DNA of 64,000 bases from Catellatospora vulcania. GTDB taxonomy: Bacteria > Actinomycetota > Actinomycetes > Mycobacteriales > Micromonosporaceae. Below, in pieces: positions 8,335 to 17,249 of this stretch. Within the stretch, counting starts at the first letter, position 1. Every line of letters begins with the position of its first letter. Below the pieces are notes generated by a model that had not been told where the DNA came from, ran no database searches, and saw only the letters and a list, made by a program, of their open reading frames with translations. Made by a program: the position numbers and the translations under genes. The stretch is from positions 37,168 to 101,167 of the forward strand of contig NZ_ML769311.1 in the NCBI RefSeq assembly GCF_009720385.1, written 5' to 3'.

Positions 8335-10481
8335 TACCGCGGCCCGTCGGTGAGCGCGATCGCGAGCACGTCGGGCACGTCGGCGTCCTTGAACGGCGGA
8401 GGCCGCAGCAGGATGAACGCGGTCGGGTGGCGTACCACCAGGCCGGTGACGTTCTCCTCGCGTGCGTCCTGGGGCAGCGCCTCGGACCAGGCGGTCTCGC
8501 CGGTCGCGGGGTCGATCGCGGCGATCCGCTGCTGGGCGACCACGTAGCAGTACCTGCCGTCGGGCGACGCCGCCAGGCGGGCGCCGCGAGCGTTGATGTT
8601 CCAGCGCTGCCCGCCGGTGTCGGTGCGGAACCCGTAGATGCGGTCGGCGGCCATCAGCACCGTGTCGCCGATCATCTCGACTGCGGCGACCGGCTTGTCC
8701 GAGGGCTCCCGCCACCGGGTCTCGCCGTCGGAGAGCCGGAACACGCGCAGGTCGCCGCCTTCGCGTACGAGCAGGTGCGTGGGGCCCAGCCGGGCCTCCA
8801 CCGCCTCCCAGGCGTCCTCGGGCGGGCCGCCGTCGGGTCCGCCGGGACCGCCGGGGCCGCCGCCCGGCGGCGGCCCGCCCTGCCCCTCCCTGGGCGGTGG
8901 CTTGAGCTGGTACGACTGCTGCCACCGCTGGACGCCGGTGGCCGCCTCGCGCACCGTGATCCGCACCGTGCCGTTGCGCTCCTGCCGGGTGACCAGCCAG
9001 GACATGTCGGCGACCAGCGGTGACTCGACCACGTCCTGCCGCCACACCGGGGCCCCGACCCGGTTGAACGCGCGGACCGAGCCGGGCAAACCCACGAACG
9101 CCCGGTCGGTGGCCAGCGTGACCTCGCCGACGGTCCCGCCGGCGTCGATGGCCTGGAAGCCCACCCGCCCGGTCGCGTTCTCCACCCGCCACAGCCGGCT
9201 GTCCGCGCTGACCAGCACGGCCGGTCCCCAGTCCCGGACGGCGACCGGCTCGGCGTCGATCGGCACGCTCCAGGCCTGGTTCTGGCCCGCGCCGGCCGGG
9301 TCCGTGGCGAACACCCGCCGCCCGTCGGTGCCGATCAGCCGGCCGCTGTCGGCCACCACGAGGTGGTTCGGGCCGGGCACGGTCTGCGAGTTGACGTGCC
9401 AGCGCAGCGAGCCCTGCCGCAGCGGGCCGGTCGGGGACGGCGAACCGGCCGGGCCCTGGACGGGTGTGCCACCCGGGGCGTCGGGGTCCGTGCCGTTGCG
9501 GGTCGCCGCCCACACCCCGCCCGCGGCCAGCCCGAGCGCGCCGAGCATGGCACCTGCCAGGACCGGCCGCCGCTGCCACACCTTGGGCGTGCCCCAGGTC
9601 GGCGCGGGGGACTCGATGACCGCGGCCTCCCCGCCGGGCAGCGCGATCAGCGGCTGGAACCAGCCGGGCGTCGGAGTCGACACCCCGGTGCCGATCAGGA
9701 TCCGGCCCAGCTCCTTGGCGGTCGGGCGGTCCTGCGGGCGCAGGCTGATGCAGCGCACGACGAACGGCCGCAACTGCACCGGCAGCGGCGTCATGTCGAA
9801 CCGGCCCTGGGTCACCTGGTTGATCTGCTCGAACATGCTGCCGCCGCTGATCAGGGTGCGGCCGGTGGCGGCGAAGTACAGCGTGGCGCCGAGAGAGAAG
9901 ATGTCGCCCGGCGATCCGGCGTCCTCGCCCTGGATGCGCTCCGGGGCCATGTAGGACGGGGTGCCGACGTTGACGCCGGTGGTCATCCGCTCGGCGTCGT
10001 TGGCCAGCGCGATGCCGAAGTCGATGATGTGCGGGCCGGTGTCGTCGAGCAGGATGTTGGCCGGCTTGAGGTCGCGGTGCACCAGGCCGGCCCGGTGGAT
10101 GGAGGCCAGCGCCTCGGCCAGGCCGGTGGCCAGGGTCAGCGCGGCGGTCACCGACAGCGGGCCGCTGGAGCGCACCCGCTGCTCCACGCTCGGGCCCTCG
10201 ATGTAGGTGGTGGCCAGCCACGGCGACTCGGCCTCGGTGTCGGCGTCGACCACCGCGGCCGTGAACAACGGGTTCACCAGGCGGGCCGCGGCCACCTCAC
10301 GGCTGAACCGGCGACGGAACATCGGGTCGGCGGCCAGCTCCGGGCGGATCACTTTGATCGCGACGTATCGCCCGCTCGGTGACTGTCCCAGGTAGACACG
10401 TCCCATGCCGCCGCCGCCGAGCACCCCGACCAGCCGGTACGACGCTACAGAGTGCGGGTCGGTGGTTCCCAGCGGCCTCAT
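8334..10481 (-). CDS. Ser/Thr protein kinase with PQQ-type beta-propeller
   Basis: PknB-type (Hanks) kinase of 715 residues. The kinase domain covers about residues 12-275, with glycine loop VLGGGGMGRVYLG, Lys in VAIKVI, catalytic HRDLKPANILL, DFG and the PSYMAPE activation segment. A linker and one membrane helix follow at about 308-325. The extracytoplasmic part (about 350-715) has repeated WxxxxPxxAEPVAVR-like and DxxTGxxxW blades of a PQQ/WD-like propeller, with a Gly/Pro-rich insert. The propeller probably senses an external ligand or the cell wall. Monocistronic, with AAAGGTGA upstream of ATG 10481. Confidence 0.9.
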   Translation of the reverse strand: MRPLGTTDPHSVASYRLVGVLGGGGMGRVYLGQSPSGRYVAIKVIRPELAADPMFRRRFSREVAAARLVNPLFTAAVVDADTEAESPWLATTYIEGPSVEQRVRSSGPLSVTAALTLATGLAEALASIHRAGLVHRDLKPANILLDDTGPHIIDFGIALANDAERMTTGVNVGTPSYMAPERIQGEDAGSPGDIFSLGATLYFAATGRTLISGGSMFEQINQVTQGRFDMTPLPVQLRPFVVRCISLRPQDRPTAKELGRILIGTGVSTPTPGWFQPLIALPGGEAAVIESPAPTWGTPKVWQRRPVLAGAMLGALGLAAGGVWAATRNGTDPDAPGGTPVQGPAGSPSPTGPLRQGSLRWHVNSQTVPGPNHLVVADSGRLIGTDGRRVFATDPAGAGQNQAWSVPIDAEPVAVRDWGPAVLVSADSRLWRVENATGRVGFQAIDAGGTVGEVTLATDRAFVGLPGSVRAFNRVGAPVWRQDVVESPLVADMSWLVTRQERNGTVRITVREAATGVQRWQQSYQLKPPPREGQGGPPPGGGPGGPGGPDGGPPEDAWEAVEARLGPTHLLVREGGDLRVFRLSDGETRWREPSDKPVAAVEMIGDTVLMAADRIYGFRTDTGGQRWNINARGARLAASPDGRYCYVVAQQRIAAIDPATGETAWSEALPQDAREENVTGLVVRHPTAFILLRPPPFKDADVPDVLAIALTDGPR

Positions 10482-10703
10482 ACGTCACCTTTACTCGGCT
10501 CCCAGTTGCGCTCCCGCGCGGCATACTATCCCCGTCCAGCCTCGACGGGTGGTTCGACACCACATACAACAGTCGTGATTGGATCGCCCGACTGGGAGCG
10601 CTTCGGCAGTCATCATGCCCTGCCGTCCGGTTGGCCGCCCAGCCAGGGTAGCGAGTCCCATGGATTGGTACCCCTGTTCGAAGCACGTGTAGAATCCCTG
10701 CTC
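10482..10703 (+). promoter_or_regulatory. Divergent promoter region, kinase / alkB-like
   Basis: 222-base gap between divergent genes. TAGAAT at 10690-10695 ends eight bases before the dioxygenase ATG, a -10 for a leaderless transcript. A second -10-like TACTAT sits near 10524. No credible ORF lies in the gap; short ORFs here lack codon bias and start signals. Confidence 0.5.
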
Positions 10704-11336
10704 ATGGCGCACGTACACCAACCGTCGATGTTCGATCTTGATGAGCGGGCGACCCTGGGGCCACTGGCCGGGGCGGTGACCCGGCACCCGCTCACCCGCG
10801 GGGCCTGGGTCGACCACCTGCCCGGCTGGGTGCACGGATCCGAGCAGGTGCTCGAAGCGCTGCTGGAGCAGGTCGAGTGGCGCGCCGAACGCCGCGAGAT
10901 GTACGAGCGCGAGGTCGACGTGCCGCGCCTGCTGCGCTGGTACGGCCCCGACGAGACGCTGCCGCACCCGGTGCTGACCGAGGCCCGCGCCGCGCTGTCC
11001 TCCTACTACGCCCCCGAGCTGGGCGAGCCGTTCGTGTCCGCGGGCATGTGCCTCTACCGCGACGGCCGCGACAGCGTCGCCTGGCACGGCGACACCATCG
11101 GCCGCGGTAAACATGCCGACACCATGGTCGCCATCGTGTCGTTCGGCGAGCCCCGGCCGCTGCTGCTGCGCCCGCGCGGCGGCGGCGAGCAGAGCATCCG
11201 CTTCCCGCTCGGCCACGGCGACCTGGTCGTCATGGGCGGCTCCTGCCAGCGCACCTGGGAGCACGCCATCCCGAAGACGGCACGCCACGTCGGGCCGCGG
11301 GTGAGCGTGCAGTTCCGCCCGGTCAACGTGGCCTGA
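10704..11336 (+). CDS. AlkB-like 2-oxoglutarate/Fe(II) dioxygenase
   Basis: Oxidative demethylase family that repairs alkylated bases or acts on modified nucleic acids. The iron-binding triad is visible as His128 and Asp130 (WHGDTIG) and His187 (TWEHAIP); the 2-oxoglutarate arginines are in RVSVQFRP near 199-205. YFAPELGEPF-like and MCLYRDGRDS segments fit bacterial AlkB homologues of about 200 residues. ATG 10704 is supported by a -10 eight bases upstream; a longer ORF from 10452 runs through the promoter region. The last codons begin a 23-bp tandem repeat that continues past the stop. Confidence 0.88.
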   Translation: MAHVHQPSMFDLDERATLGPLAGAVTRHPLTRGAWVDHLPGWVHGSEQVLEALLEQVEWRAERREMYEREVDVPRLLRWYGPDETLPHPVLTEARAALSSYYAPELGEPFVSAGMCLYRDGRDSVAWHGDTIGRGKHADTMVAIVSFGEPRPLLLRPRGGGEQSIRFPLGHGDLVVMGGSCQRTWEHAIPKTARHVGPRVSVQFRPVNVA

Positions 11337-11433
11337 GCCGCCTGGTCAACGTGGCCTGGGCCGCCCGGTCAACGTGGCCTGAGCCGCCCGGTCAACGTGG
11401 CCTGGGCCGCCTGGTCGACGTGGCCTGGGCCGC
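11319..11433 (+). repeat. Five-copy 23-bp tandem repeat at the alkB 3' end
   Basis: Unit CCGGTCAACGTGGCCTGRGC plus CGC, 23 bases long, repeated five times with only a few substitutions. The first unit supplies the final codons (PVNVA and stop) of the dioxygenase; the other four are non-coding. Each copy carries its own stop, so slippage would not change the protein. It ends at the stop of the convergent small gene. Confidence 0.9.
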
Positions 11434-11441
11434 CCGGCCGG

Positions 11442-11681
11442 TCAGCCCTGCTCGCCCAGGCCGAGGCGCTCGCGCAGCTTGCCGCGCCGGTCCTCCAGCA
11501 CCGCGACCAGCGCCTCCTGCTCCTCGGCACTGCTGATCAGCAGCGCGGTGTCGCCCGGGTCGCCCGGCCCGTCGTCCCTGCTGCCGACCTCCTGCCGGAT
11601 CTTCTCGGCCTGGCCGCGCAACTCCGCGATCATCGCGTCGACCTGCTCCAGCTCACGCCGCATCGCATTCTCGTCACTCAT
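11442..11681 (-). CDS. Small coiled-coil hypothetical protein
   Basis: 79-residue acidic protein that I do not recognise. Two heptad-like helices (about residues 5-33 and 50-75) are joined by a Gly/Asp/Pro-rich turn (RDDGPGDPGD), a helical hairpin plan. No cysteines, so not a zinc DksA. ATG 11681 begins MSDENAMRREL; the longer ORF from 11753 adds a low-complexity Gly/Arg stretch and was not used. It converges with the alkB-like gene across the tandem repeat. Confidence 0.6.
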   Translation of the reverse strand: MSDENAMRRELEQVDAMIAELRGQAEKIRQEVGSRDDGPGDPGDTALLISSAEEQEALVAVLEDRRGKLRERLGLGEQG

Positions 11682-11778
11682 ACGCCCATTCTCGGCTCCC
11701 GCCCCATGTCCGGAGCCCCTTCCACCGCCCGGACACGCCAAAGCCACACCCATCCCCGCGCCGCGCCGCGCCGCGCCC

Positions 11779-11838
11779 GCAGTTTCGGGGAAAGTGCATC
11801 CAACGGCGAGCCGATGCCTGCACTTTCCCCGAAACTGC
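11779..11838. repeat. Intergenic palindrome with perfect 20-bp arms
   Basis: Perfect inverted repeat GCAGTTTCGGGGAAAGTGCA with its complement, separated by 20 bases that can pair further (GCATC / GATGC). It lies between two genes on the minus strand, after the hydrolase stop and before the small coiled-coil gene's start. No T-run follows. Same architecture as the palindromes at 4974, 13985 and 57103. Confidence 0.8.
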
Positions 11839-11867
11839 AGAGCAGGAGACGCCGGGACGGCGGAGGG

Positions 11868-12659
11868 TCAGGGCGTGGCGGGGAGGGTGGCGAGGTAGGT
11901 GGTGATGGTTTCGGCGGCTGCTGCGGGCTGGTCGAGGTGTACGTCGTGGCCGGCGTCGAGCACGGTGACCAGGTGCGTGTCCGGGCGGGTGACCATCCGG
12001 GCCACCTCGGCGTCGCGCATGATGCCGCGTTCGCCGCGCAGCACCAGCACCGGACCGGTGAGGCTGTCCCACTGGGCCCACGACGGGGCGCCGACCAGCG
12101 CGGCGATCGAGTCCACCATCGCGTCGCGGGCGAACCTCGGCCACAGGCCGCCGTCGCGTTCGACCAGGCCCGCCGCCCAGCCCGCGCCGACCGGTCCGCC
12201 GCCGAGGAACTCGGCCGCCTGCGCGCGGGAGGCGAACGGCACCGGCCACGAGTCCAGCCAGCCGCCGATCTCCGCGGGCAGCTCCGGCGAGTCCGCCTCC
12301 GGCCCGGCCTCGATCATCACGAGCCCGCCGACCAGGTCCGGTCGCGCCGCCGCGGCCAGCATCGCGGTGTGCCCGCCGAGCGACTGCCCGACCAGCACCG
12401 CCGGGGCGAGTCCGAGCCGCTCGATCAGGAACACCACGTCGTCGGCGTACGCCTGCCGGGACAGGTCCGCGGGCACCGGCTCCCCGGCGACATGCGCGCG
12501 CTGGTCGACGCCCACGATCCGGTGACCGGCCGGCAGCAGGCGCGCCAGCTCGTCGAACTCACCCGCATGCCCCGCCAGGCCGTGCAGCAGCACGATCGCC
12601 GGCCCGTCGCCGCCGGAGTCGTGGCAGTCCCAGCGCACACCGTCGCGTTCCAGCCGCAC
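11868..12659 (-). CDS. Alpha/beta hydrolase
   Basis: 263-residue hydrolase. It has the oxyanion HGLAGHAGEF after beta3, the nucleophile elbow GQSLGG, an acid in the VLVLRGERG region, and the catalytic His in DAGHDVHLDQP. Fold and length match epoxide-hydrolase/lipase-type enzymes; the substrate cannot be inferred. No signal peptide, so cytoplasmic. It is divergent from the ThrE-like exporter, whose leaderless GTG begins 71 bases away. Confidence 0.85.
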   Translation of the reverse strand: MRLERDGVRWDCHDSGGDGPAIVLLHGLAGHAGEFDELARLLPAGHRIVGVDQRAHVAGEPVPADLSRQAYADDVVFLIERLGLAPAVLVGQSLGGHTAMLAAAARPDLVGGLVMIEAGPEADSPELPAEIGGWLDSWPVPFASRAQAAEFLGGGPVGAGWAAGLVERDGGLWPRFARDAMVDSIAALVGAPSWAQWDSLTGPVLVLRGERGIMRDAEVARMVTRPDTHLVTVLDAGHDVHLDQPAAAAETITTYLATLPATP

Positions 12660-12730
12660 GTCGCATACCCCCGTCGTTCGCGCTTCGGGAAGCCCTTTGC
12701 CCCGGTGCCGCCGTGATCCATACTGCCGCA

Positions 12731-13966
12731 GTGACGATGCCGCCCGACAACCTGCTCGAGTTCCTGCGCAAGTGCGGGGTCGCCCTGTGCCTGGCCGGGG
12801 AGACGGCCAACCGCATCCCGGACGAGCTGGTCGCGATCGCCGACGCGTACGGGGTGGGCGACGTCGAGTTCCTCGTCGTGCCGACCGGCGTGTTCGTCCG
12901 GGCCGGTGCGGAGGGCGGCGTCACCGTCGACTTCGCCAACGCCGACGGGCCGCCGCTGCGCCTGGACCAGGTGGCCCGGCTGTACACGCTGTTCGAGCAG
13001 GTGAAGGCCGATCCCATCCCGCCCGCGGAGGGCATCGCCCGGGTCCAGGAGATCCTCGACGCGGAGCCGCGCTTCGGCGCGGTCGTCACCGTCTTCGGCC
13101 ACGGCGTGCTCACCGTCGGCATCGGCCTGCTGTTCGTCCGCGACGGCCGGGCGCTGGTCAGCCTCGCCCTGCTCGGGCTGCTGGTGGGCGTCCTGCGGCT
13201 GCTGGCCGAGCGGGTGCAGGTGCTGTCCCTGGCGCTGCCCGTGGCGGCGGCGATGCTGGTGACGGTGCTGGCCTACCGGTACAGCCCGGAACTCGGCGCG
13301 GACCCGGCCAGCCTGCTGATCCCGCCGCTGGCCACGTTCCTGCCCGGGGCGGCGCTGACACTCGGCGCGCAGGAGATGGTCACCCGGTCCATCATCAGCG
13401 GCGCGAGCCGCCTCGTCTCCAGCGTGTACGTGCTGCTGCTGCTCACCTTCGGCATCTACGCCGGGATGCAGATCGCAGGACCCGCCCAGGGCATCGCGGA
13501 GACCGAGCCGCTGGGCGTGTGGGCGCCGTGGGTCGGGGTGCTGGTCTTCGGCGTCGGCATCTACCTCAACAGCTCCGCGCCGCCCCGGTCGCTGCCGTGG
13601 CTGCTGGTCACGCTCGTGATCGCGTACACCGGGCAGTTCCTGGCCGGGCTCTGGGCCGGCGGCCTGTTCGCGGCGTTCGTCGGCGGGCTGCTGATCGTGC
13701 CGCTGGCCAACGCGGTGCAGCGGATGCACGGCCCGCCCGCGCAGGTCGTGTTCCTGCCCTCGTTCTGGCTGCTGGTGCCCGGCGCACTCAGCCTGGTCGG
13801 CGTCACCGGCGTGACCGGCCTGGTCGAACTGTCCGACACCGGCCGCTCCAACCTGGTCACCGCATTCCTGACCGTCGTCGCCGTCTCCCTCGGCGTCCTC
13901 GTCGGCTCCAGCCTCCTGTCCAACGTCACCGCCACCTCCCGCCTCCTCACCTCCCGCTCCGCCTGA
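12731..13966 (+). CDS. ThrE-type threonine/serine exporter
   Basis: Membrane protein of 411 residues that fuses the two ThrE halves. The N-terminal soluble-plus-membrane region (about 1-260) has the family-like ALCLAGETANRIPDEL and PPLATFLPGAALTLGAQEM segments. The C-terminal ThrE_2-like bundle (about 270-410) includes a further AAFVGGLLIVPLANAVQR. About ten hydrophobic segments are visible. It probably exports amino acids such as Thr or Ser using the proton gradient. I prefer GTG 12731 over 12713 because CATACT at 12719-12724 ends six bases before it. A perfect palindrome lies between its stop and the convergent helicase. Confidence 0.82.
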   Translation: MTMPPDNLLEFLRKCGVALCLAGETANRIPDELVAIADAYGVGDVEFLVVPTGVFVRAGAEGGVTVDFANADGPPLRLDQVARLYTLFEQVKADPIPPAEGIARVQEILDAEPRFGAVVTVFGHGVLTVGIGLLFVRDGRALVSLALLGLLVGVLRLLAERVQVLSLALPVAAAMLVTVLAYRYSPELGADPASLLIPPLATFLPGAALTLGAQEMVTRSIISGASRLVSSVYVLLLLTFGIYAGMQIAGPAQGIAETEPLGVWAPWVGVLVFGVGIYLNSSAPPRSLPWLLVTLVIAYTGQFLAGLWAGGLFAAFVGGLLIVPLANAVQRMHGPPAQVVFLPSFWLLVPGALSLVGVTGVTGLVELSDTGRSNLVTAFLTVVAVSLGVLVGSSLLSNVTATSRLLTSRSA

Positions 13967-13984
13967 CCGCCCCGCCCCCGCGTG

Positions 13985-14049
13985 GCGCAACTCTTAAAGA
14001 GTCGCGGCCTCGGCGGGTGCCGGTGGCCGCGACTCTTTAAGAGTTGCGC
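13985..14049. repeat. Perfect 25-bp palindrome between convergent genes
   Basis: Perfect inverted repeat, arms 13985-14009 and 14025-14049 (outer sequence GCGCAACTCTTAAAGAGTCG), loop of 15 bases. It is centred between the exporter and the helicase stop codons and contains the AT-rich core CTTAAAGAG. Likely acts as a bidirectional terminator, but the arm length and perfection exceed what termination needs. Confidence 0.85.
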
Positions 14050-14064
14050 AAGGGGAGGGAGGGG

Positions 14065-16545
14065 TCAGGCGCCGAGCTGGCCGACGTCGGTGATGGTGAG
14101 GATGGCCTGGCCGTGTTCGTCGGAGGCGGCTAGGTCGACTTCGGCGCTGATGCCCCAGTCGTGGTGGCCGTCGGGGTCGTCCAGGATCTGGCGGACCTTC
14201 CAGACGTCCTTGCCCTGCTCGATGATGATCCGGGCGGGACCGCGGGCGTCCGGCCCGATGCCGATCTCGTCGTACAGCTCGTAGTACGGCGCCAGCGCCT
14301 CGCGCCAGGCCTCGCTGTCCCAGCCGTCGGCCTCGTCCAGCTCGCCCAGCAGATCCCAGCGCCGGCGGGCGGCCAGCTCGACCCGGCGGAACAGGGCGTT
14401 GCGCACCTGCACCCGGAACGCGCGCACGTTGCGGGTGACCGCGGGCGGCGCGGCCTCGACCGGGGCGTCGCCGGGGTTGCTGAGCTGCTCCCACTCGTCG
14501 AGCAGGCTGGAGTCGACCTGGCGGACCAGCTCGCCGAGCCACTCGATGACGTCGTGCAGCTCCTCGGTCTTGCTGTCCTCGGGCACGGTCTGGCGCAGCG
14601 TGCGGTACGCGTCCGCGAGGTAGCGCAGCACCAGGCCCTCGGAGCGGGTCAGGCCGTAGTAGCTGACGTACTCGGTGAAGGTCATGCCCTTTTCGAACAT
14701 GTCCCGGACCACGGCCTTCGGGGACAGCCGCTGGTCGTCGACCCACGGGTGGCCCTTGCGGTAGGACTCGAAGGCGACCTCGAGCAGCTCCTCCATAGGC
14801 TTGGGCCAGGTCACGTTCTCGAGCAGCGCCATGCGCTCCTCGTACTCGATGCCGTCGGCCTTCATCTGCGCGACGGCCTCGCCCTTGGCCCGGTCCTGCT
14901 GCGCGTAGAGGATCTGCCGCGGGTCCTCCAGCACTGCCTCGATGATCGACACCACGTCCATGGCGTACCCGGGGTCGTCCATGCCGAGCAGCTCGATGGC
15001 GGCCACCGCGAACGGCGACAGCGGCTGGTTGAGCGCGAAGCCGAGCTGGAGCACGTCGGTGACCCGGATGCGGCCGTCCTCGGTCTGCTCCACGATGCCC
15101 GCGGTGCGCAGCGCCCGGTAGATCATGACGGCCCGGCGGATGTGCTTGCGGCGGGCGGTCGGCGTCTCGTGGTTGTCGGTGAGCAGGTGGCGCATGTTGG
15201 CGAAGGCGTTGCCGCCGCGCTCGATCACGTTGAGCACCATGGCGTGGCTGACGTTGAAGCTGGACGTCAGCGGCTCGGGCTCGGCGGACACGAGGCGCTC
15301 GAAGGTGGGCTGCGCCCAGCCGATGAAACCCTCCGGCGGCTTCTTGCGCACCAGCTTCTTCAGCTTCTTCGGGTCGCCCGCGGCCTTGGCGGCGGCCTTC
15401 TCGTTCTCGACCACGTGCTCCGGGGCCTGCACGATGACGGTGCCGAGGGTGTCGTACCCGGCCCGGCCCGCGCGTCCCGCGATCTGGTGGAACTCGCGCG
15501 CCTTGAGCAGCCGCATGCGCTGGCCGTCGAACTTGTTCAGGCCGGTGAACAGCACCGTGCGGATGGGCAGGTTGATGCCGACGCCGAGGGTGTCCGTGCC
15601 GCAGATGACCTTCAGCAGGCCGGCCTGGGCCAGCTGCTCGACTAGGCGGCGGTACTTGGGCAGCATGCCCGCGTGGTGCACGCCGATGCCGTGGCGCACC
15701 AGCCGCGACAGCGTCTTGCCGAAGCCCGCCGTGAACCGGAAGGTGCCGATCAGCTCGGCGATGGCGTCCTTCTCCGCGCGGGTGCACATGTTGATGCTCA
15801 TCAGCGCGCTGGCCTGCTCCAGGGCCGCGGCCTGGGTGAAGTGCACGATGTACACCGGGGCCTGCTTGGTGGACAGCAGCTCCTCGATGGTCTCGTGCAG
15901 CGGCGTGGTGACGTACGAGTGGAACAGCGGGACGGGCCGCTCGCCGGAGCTGACCACGGCGGTGGGCCGCCCGGTGCGCCGGGACAGGTCGTCGACGAAC
16001 CGGGTGACATCGCCCAGGGTGGCCGACATGAGCACGAACTGCACGTTCGGCAGCTCGATGATCGGCACCTGCCAGGCCCAGCCCCGGTCGGGCTCGCTGT
16101 AGAAGTGGAACTCGTCCATGACGACCTGGCCGACGTCGGCGTCCGCGCCGTCGCGCAGGGCGAGGTTGGCCAGGATCTCCGCGGTGCAGCAGATGATCGG
16201 CGCATCCGGGTTGACGGCCGCGTCGCCGGTCATCATGCCGACGTTGTCCGGGCCGAACGCCGCGCACAGGGCGAAGAACTTCTCCGACACCAGCGCCTTG
16301 ATCGGGGCGGTGTAGAAGGTGCGGCGGTTGTCGGCGAGGGCGGCGAAGTGCGCGCCGAGCGCGACCATGCTCTTGCCGGAGCCGGTCGGCGTGCTCAGGA
16401 TCAGGTTCGCCCCGGAGACGATCTCGATCAGCGCTTCCTGCTGTGCCGGGTACAGCGTGATGCCCTGTTCGGCCACCCAGCCGGAGAAGGCGTCGAAGAG
16501 GGAGTCGGCATCGGTGTCGCGGGGGAGGTGATCAGTGAGCGTCAT
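14065..16545 (-). CDS. Ski2/HelY-like DExH RNA helicase with C-terminal DUF3516-type region
   Basis: 826-residue superfamily 2 helicase. Motifs in order are the Q-like YPAQQEAL, Walker A STPTGSGKS, TAPIKALVSEK, DEFHFY (motif II), MSATLGD (III), HHAGMLPKYRR (IV), GTDTLGVGINLP (V) and HQIAGRAGRAG (VI). The C-terminal 400 residues match the extended region of actinobacterial DUF3516 helicases. Probable role is 3'-to-5' RNA unwinding in turnover or ribosome maturation; the exact substrate is unknown. ATG 16545 gives MTLTDHLPRDT. It stands alone with a palindrome downstream. Confidence 0.9.
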   Translation of the reverse strand: MTLTDHLPRDTDADSLFDAFSGWVAEQGITLYPAQQEALIEIVSGANLILSTPTGSGKSMVALGAHFAALADNRRTFYTAPIKALVSEKFFALCAAFGPDNVGMMTGDAAVNPDAPIICCTAEILANLALRDGADADVGQVVMDEFHFYSEPDRGWAWQVPIIELPNVQFVLMSATLGDVTRFVDDLSRRTGRPTAVVSSGERPVPLFHSYVTTPLHETIEELLSTKQAPVYIVHFTQAAALEQASALMSINMCTRAEKDAIAELIGTFRFTAGFGKTLSRLVRHGIGVHHAGMLPKYRRLVEQLAQAGLLKVICGTDTLGVGINLPIRTVLFTGLNKFDGQRMRLLKAREFHQIAGRAGRAGYDTLGTVIVQAPEHVVENEKAAAKAAGDPKKLKKLVRKKPPEGFIGWAQPTFERLVSAEPEPLTSSFNVSHAMVLNVIERGGNAFANMRHLLTDNHETPTARRKHIRRAVMIYRALRTAGIVEQTEDGRIRVTDVLQLGFALNQPLSPFAVAAIELLGMDDPGYAMDVVSIIEAVLEDPRQILYAQQDRAKGEAVAQMKADGIEYEERMALLENVTWPKPMEELLEVAFESYRKGHPWVDDQRLSPKAVVRDMFEKGMTFTEYVSYYGLTRSEGLVLRYLADAYRTLRQTVPEDSKTEELHDVIEWLGELVRQVDSSLLDEWEQLSNPGDAPVEAAPPAVTRNVRAFRVQVRNALFRRVELAARRRWDLLGELDEADGWDSEAWREALAPYYELYDEIGIGPDARGPARIIIEQGKDVWKVRQILDDPDGHHDWGISAEVDLAASDEHGQAILTITDVGQLGA

Positions 16546-16665
16546 GGTCCGTAAATAGTCTCACGTCGCCCGTCCTCGCAGCGCCTGCCGGGGCCGTAGC
16601 CACCCGTGCCGCGTGGCGTACGCCACGATCGTGCGCCCGCAGCCATGATCCACGGGGCGATCTCG

Positions 16666-16748
16666 CCTTGATCGCTCGACTTGCCAGGCGCCTGCGGGAA
16701 AGGCCGGCCAGGATACGCCCACCTGCCGGGCAGGTCGGACGATCAAGG
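16666..16748. repeat. Imperfect long palindrome, ACTTGCCAGG family
   Basis: Lies in a 329-base gap (16546-16874) with no convincing gene. Arms of about 31-33 bases begin CCTTGATCG and continue through CGACTTGCCAGGC, separated by about 19 bases. It shares the TCG.AC.TGCC.GG core with the palindrome at 30389-30463, suggesting one family. The rest of the gap holds only short GC-rich inverted pieces such as TGATCATGA near 16770. Confidence 0.65.
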
Positions 16749-16874
16749 GCCGGACGACGGGTGATCATGACGTTGGGCCGGCGACACGCCGTCGAGCCGT
16801 GCCATAAGTTCATGATCAACTAGCGGGTGGCGCGCGGGGCGGGCCGGATGCCGGCCCGCCCCGCGGTCGTGGTG

Positions 16875-17126
16875 CTAGCGCTTGGGCTGGTTGTTCTTGG
16901 GCTGGTTGCCCTTCTTGGACTTCATGGAGGTCGGCGAGTTGCCCGCCTGCTCCTTCTTCTGCGGCAGGGTCGCCGTGGCCGCCGCGTGTTCATGTTCGGC
17001 CTCGGTGTGGTTGATGGAATGCGCGTTCGCGCCACCGGCCGCCTGGTGCTGCGAGTTGCCCGCGTGGGGGGCGTCCTCGTTACGGGCTGCGCGCGGGTCG
17101 CGTTCGGGTCGGTTGTTCTTCGCCAT
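16875..17126 (-). CDS. Small basic low-complexity hypothetical protein
   Basis: 83-residue hydrophilic protein rich in Asn, Gln, Lys, His and Ala, ending KSKKGNQPKNNQPKR. No domain is recognised; composition suggests disorder and possibly nucleic-acid binding. A very strong site GAGGAGGCACGGC precedes ATG 17126, which argues it is really translated. It is monocistronic between two larger minus-strand genes. Confidence 0.6.
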   Translation of the reverse strand: MAKNNRPERDPRAARNEDAPHAGNSQHQAAGGANAHSINHTEAEHEHAAATATLPQKKEQAGNSPTSMKSKKGNQPKNNQPKR

Positions 17127-17249
17127 GCTGCCGTGCCTCCTCGAGCCTGGGCCTCAGCGCCCTGCTGACACCCACGGCCCACGCTAGAAGAGCGGCGGCT
17201 GCCTTTGCGGCAGAATGGACATACTAGGCATACCGGCCGGTAACGAAGG

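Noticed and set aside
11319..11433. Regular repeats as a CRISPR array
   Set aside because: Units are contiguous 23-mers without spacers, and no cas gene is near.
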